Shown: positions 61,593 through 64,000 of the stretch, piece by piece
Numbering within the stretch: the first letter of the stretch is position 1
How the letters are laid out: the number at the start of each line of letters is the position of its first letter
NCBI RefSeq assembly: GCF_000720425.1
Contig: NZ_JOAJ01000001.1
Span: 186,001-250,000, forward strand
Direction: 5' to 3'
Origin: Nocardia rhamnosiphila NBRC 108938
Lineage (GTDB): Bacteria; Actinomycetota; Actinomycetes; Mycobacteriales; Mycobacteriaceae
Length of the DNA stretch: 64,000 nucleotides
Notes under the pieces: generated by a model
Databases searched by the model: none
Told to the model about the DNA's origin: nothing
What the model saw: only the letters and a program-made list of their open reading frames with translations
Program-made: the position numbers and the translations under genes

Positions 61593-61640
61593 GTGACATC
61601 GATCTGGCTGGCCGAGCGGCCGGCCTGGAAGGATGTCACT

Positions 61641-61949
61641 GTGCCCAAGCCATATCCCCAGGAGTTCCGTGACGATGTGGTCCGGGTCGCTCGTAACCGC
61701 GAGGACGGCGTGACGTTGGACCAGATCGCGGCCGATTTCGGGGTGCATCCGGTGACGTTGTCGAAATGGATGCGTCAAGCCGACGTCGACGACGGCACGG
61801 AGCCGGGCACCAGCACCGGCGAGTCCGCTGAACTGCGGGAATTGCGGCGCCGTAACTGTCTGCTCGAGCAGGAGAACGAGGTGTTGCGCCGTGCGGCAGC
61901 GTATCTGTCGCAGGCGAATCTTCCGGGAAAAGGCTCTACCCGCTCGTGA
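61641..61949 (+). CDS. IS3-family OrfA (helix-turn-helix)
   Basis: A 102-residue protein with an N-terminal helix-turn-helix (VARNREDGVTLDQIAADFGVHPVTLSKWMRQ) and a C-terminal leucine-zipper-like helix (LRELRRRNCLLEQENEVLRRAAAYL) that dimerises and binds the IS ends. GTG 61641 is used. Near its end, G-GGA-AAA at 61925-61931 in the 0 frame is a slippery heptamer, so a -1 slip gives the OrfAB fusion (…GKRLYPLVSEL) that is the active transposase. Confidence 0.86.
   Translation: MPKPYPQEFRDDVVRVARNREDGVTLDQIAADFGVHPVTLSKWMRQADVDDGTEPGTSTGESAELRELRRRNCLLEQENEVLRRAAAYLSQANLPGKGSTRS
61925..61931 (+). promoter_or_regulatory. Programmed -1 frameshift heptamer
   Basis: GGGAAAA in the OrfA phase G-GGA-AAA fits the X-XXY-YYZ slip pattern. 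The next codons in the -1 frame continue directly into OrfB. Confidence 0.7.
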
Positions 61950-62806
61950 GCGAGCTCGCCGCCGACGGGATTCCCGTCGTGGTGACGTGCCGGGTGTTGC
62001 AGCTTGCTCGACAGACTTATTACCGCTGGTTGAACCGTTCGGTCACCGACGCCGAACTCGTCGAGGCGTATCGGGCGAATGCGTTGTTCGACGCCCACCA
62101 CGATGACCCGGAATTCGGATATCGGTTCCTCGCCGACGAGGCCGGCGTCGCGGGTGAGTCGATGGCGGAGCGGACCGCCTGGCGGATCTGCTCGCAGAAT
62201 CGCTGGTGGAGCAGGTTCGGTGAACGCCGCCGCGGGAGATCCGGCCGCCCCGGACCACCGGTCCACGGTGATCTGGTCCGACGCGTGTTCACCGCGAAAG
62301 ATCGGAATCGGTTGTGGCTGGCCGACATCAGCGAACATCAAACCGGAGAGGGCAAACTCTATATTTGCGCGATCAAGGACGTCTTCTCCAACCGGATCGT
62401 GGGCTATTCGATCGACTCGAGGATGAAGTCCCGCCTCGCGGTCACCGCGTTGAACAATGCTGTCGCCCGCCGCGGTGAGGTCGCCGGCTGCATCGTCCAT
62501 ACCGACCGCGGGTCGCAATTTCGTTCCAGGCGTTTCGTTCACGCCCTGAACCGGCACCGCATGGCCGGGTCCATGGGCCGGGTCGGCGCGGCCGGCGACA
62601 ACGCCGCGATGGAAAGCTTCTTCAGCCTCCTGCAACGCAACGTGCTCGACCGGCAGCGGTGGGACACCCGCGAACAACTACGGATCGCGATCGTGACCTG
62701 GATCGAACGGACCTACCACCGCCGACGCCGGCAAACCCGGCTCGGCCGATTGACCCCGATCGAATACGAGACGATCATGACCCCAGCGGTCACTCAGGCC
62801 GCGTAA
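61946..62806 (+). CDS. IS3-family OrfB (DDE transposase)
   Basis: The 286-residue frame holds the catalytic core of the OrfAB fusion: WLADISEHQTGEGKLYICAIKDVFSNRIVGYS (first Asp), IVHTDRGSQF (second Asp) and AAGDNAAMESFFSLLQRNVL (Glu). All three residues are intact. Its nominal GTG 61946 overlaps the OrfA stop by 4 bases. Expression most likely comes through the -1 frameshift. Confidence 0.88.
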   Translation: MSELAADGIPVVVTCRVLQLARQTYYRWLNRSVTDAELVEAYRANALFDAHHDDPEFGYRFLADEAGVAGESMAERTAWRICSQNRWWSRFGERRRGRSGRPGPPVHGDLVRRVFTAKDRNRLWLADISEHQTGEGKLYICAIKDVFSNRIVGYSIDSRMKSRLAVTALNNAVARRGEVAGCIVHTDRGSQFRSRRFVHALNRHRMAGSMGRVGAAGDNAAMESFFSLLQRNVLDRQRWDTREQLRIAIVTWIERTYHRRRRQTRLGRLTPIEYETIMTPAVTQAA

Positions 62807-62827
62807 CCACTGATGCTCCTATTCGTG

Positions 62828-64000
62828 TCAACCGGCGGTGAGCCAGCGGCGATAGCGTGCCGTGAGGAGGGCGTCGGGCCGTTTGCCTCGCTCGAGTTCA
62901 CTGAGCCTGGCGGGCTCAGCGCCGATACTCATAGCGGCATGGACGAGGGTCGCCCCGCGTTGATGTCGCAGAGCCCTGAGATCGGTTGTGTCGGGGACCT
63001 GTTGCGGGTGCGCGATGAGGTGGAACGCCTCTCTCGCGATCGCTCTCTTCAGACACCGCAGGACGTCCTTCTTCGATTTTCCTGTCGCGCGCAGCCGGTC
63101 GGCGTAGTCGCGGGTGCGGGGATCGTTGGACAGACGGACGAGCGCGATCTGATGCAGCGCCCAGTTCGCTTGGCGGTCGCCACCGCGGTTGAGCCGATAG
63201 CGGCGGGTTTTGCCCGATGATGCTGGGATCGGCGAGGTTCCGCAGAGAGCGGCGAACGACGCTTCTGAACGCAGCCGATGCGGGTTCGCGCCGGCGGTCA
63301 CCAGCAGTGTCGCGGTGGTGATCACGCCGTAGCCCTTGGTAGCGATCATGGCGGGAGCCGCGGTGTTGACCAGCGCGCGTAGGTCATCGTCGAGTTCGGC
63401 GATTTCCATGCCCAGGTAGTGGTGACGACGGGCGAGCCGGCGAAGTGTTCGGGCGGTGGCGGCCGCGACGGAATCGGTTGCAACTCGGGGGCGCGTTGCT
63501 GCCAATGAGGCGAGCAGTTCCCGGTCCGGCAAGTGTGCCCAGCGTTGTTTGAGCGGCTCCGGGGCGGTGATCAGCAGCGACTTGATTTGACGGATTGCGG
63601 CTACTCGCGCCTTGATCGCGCTGCGGCGGACCGTGAGCAGTACTCGGATCTGCTCGACAATTCCGTCACCTGACTTGGCGATGGGTAAGCCGTCGGGGTC
63701 GGCCAGGACCTGTTCTGCGGCTGCGTAGGCGTCGAGCGGGTCGGATTTGCCCTGGCGGCGCTGTGTCCGCCGTGGCCGGATGACTTCGCGGAATTCGATG
63801 GCTTCTGTCGTCAGGAACCGGGCGAGTCCGGCGCCGTAGGAGCTGGTGCCCTCGACGCCGATCATCTGCACCACCCCGAAGGTGGCGACGAAGTCGACGA
63901 GCGCTCGATATCCGGCCGGACTCGCGGGAATCTCGATGTCTCCCAGTCTCGTTCCGGTCAGTGAACACACCCCGACGTGATGGGTGCTCGCGTGTGTGTC
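62828..64000 (-). CDS. IS110-family transposase with C-terminal XRE-like HTH (5' end outside window)
   Basis: At least 390 residues of a DEDD transposase are present; the gene runs past the right edge. The frame still opens in the first catalytic element DTHASTHHVGVCSLTGTR. GVEGTSSYGAGL supplies the Glu, KSDPLDAYAAAE the Asp, and ALCGTSPIPASSGKTRRYRLNRGGDRQANWALHQIALVR the serine domain. The last 50 residues (LRALRHQRGATLVHAAMSIGAEPARLSELERGKR) look like an XRE-type helix-turn-helix. Its TGA stop lies within the IS3 right end. Confidence 0.88.
   Translation of the reverse strand, partial: DTHASTHHVGVCSLTGTRLGDIEIPASPAGYRALVDFVATFGVVQMIGVEGTSSYGAGLARFLTTEAIEFREVIRPRRTQRRQGKSDPLDAYAAAEQVLADPDGLPIAKSGDGIVEQIRVLLTVRRSAIKARVAAIRQIKSLLITAPEPLKQRWAHLPDRELLASLAATRPRVATDSVAAATARTLRRLARRHHYLGMEIAELDDDLRALVNTAAPAMIATKGYGVITTATLLVTAGANPHRLRSEASFAALCGTSPIPASSGKTRRYRLNRGGDRQANWALHQIALVRLSNDPRTRDYADRLRATGKSKKDVLRCLKRAIAREAFHLIAHPQQVPDTTDLRALRHQRGATLVHAAMSIGAEPARLSELERGKRPDALLTARYRRWLTAG

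Larger units (their letters stand above)
61594..62830 (+). mobile_element. IS3-family insertion sequence
   Basis: The ends TGACATCGATCTGG (left) and the complement TGACACGAATAGG (right) are related inverted repeats. The 1237 bases hold two overlapping reading frames with a -1 frameshift site. No clear target duplication was found. Its right end abuts, and may share its last bases with, the IS110-family gene. Confidence 0.8.

Overview
The window is high-GC actinobacterial chromosome. Dense codon use, GTG starts, F420-type and mycobacterial-type families, an IdeR/DtxR-like iron box, an Acg-family nitroreductase, UdgX and an SCO2521-SCO2524-type gene set all point to a mycolic-acid actinomycete. 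Nocardia or a close relative is my best guess from gene content; no marker gene proves it.

Positions 1-49,465 look like ordinary chromosome. They begin with the 3' end of trpB, followed by a drug exporter. Next comes a four-gene catabolic operon on the minus strand (GntP-type permease, CaiB/BaiF CoA-transferase, HMG-CoA-lyase-like enzyme, D-2-hydroxyacid dehydrogenase) that converges on an IclR regulator. Positions 8-27 kb carry many single enzymes: VOC proteins, a serine hydrolase lipoprotein, a Vms1/baeRF-type protein, an F420-type oxidoreductase, DUF72, an alpha/beta hydrolase divergent from an AraC regulator, YceI, a chorismate-lyase-like/flavin monooxygenase pair, an epimerase/SDR/catalase-like trio, NUDIX, LexA, FMN reductase and GNAT. 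Positions 27.7-32.5 kb hold a tightly packed operon of SCO2521, SCO2522, SCO2523 (P-loop) and SCO2524 family proteins of unknown function. After a CPA1 antiporter, UdgX and a MarR/MMPL divergent pair comes an iron-box-preceded cluster at 38.2-43.0 kb. It contains a siderophore-type ABC importer, two amidotransferase-like proteins and an FmdE-like protein, followed by a VOC protein and a photolyase. A DoxX protein with an 11-residue repeat tail, an Acg-type nitroreductase, a second D-2-hydroxyacid dehydrogenase and an SDR complete this part.

From tRNA-Leu(GAG) at 49,466 to the right edge the window is a mobile/defence island. A diverged 154-bp copy of the tRNA 3' end plus its downstream flank recurs at 53,771. 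The two copies bracket an IS630-family element and a nuclease-helicase-like DUF2075 protein whose Walker A lysine codon reads Thr. Beyond them lie a tRNA-like 3' half, one orphan type I-E-like CRISPR repeat, and a complete-length Wadjet (JetABCD) anti-plasmid operon whose jetB is split by one in-frame amber codon. The operon is bounded on the right by an IS3-family element (with a visible -1 frameshift heptamer) abutting an IS110-family transposase that runs off the window.

The Wadjet genes would act together: JetA, JetB and JetC form the SMC-like loop-extruding complex and JetD is the nuclease. The jetB stop implies that the system is dead, recoded, or carries a sequencing error. The iron cluster and the SCO252x operon are the best candidates for poorly described working systems.
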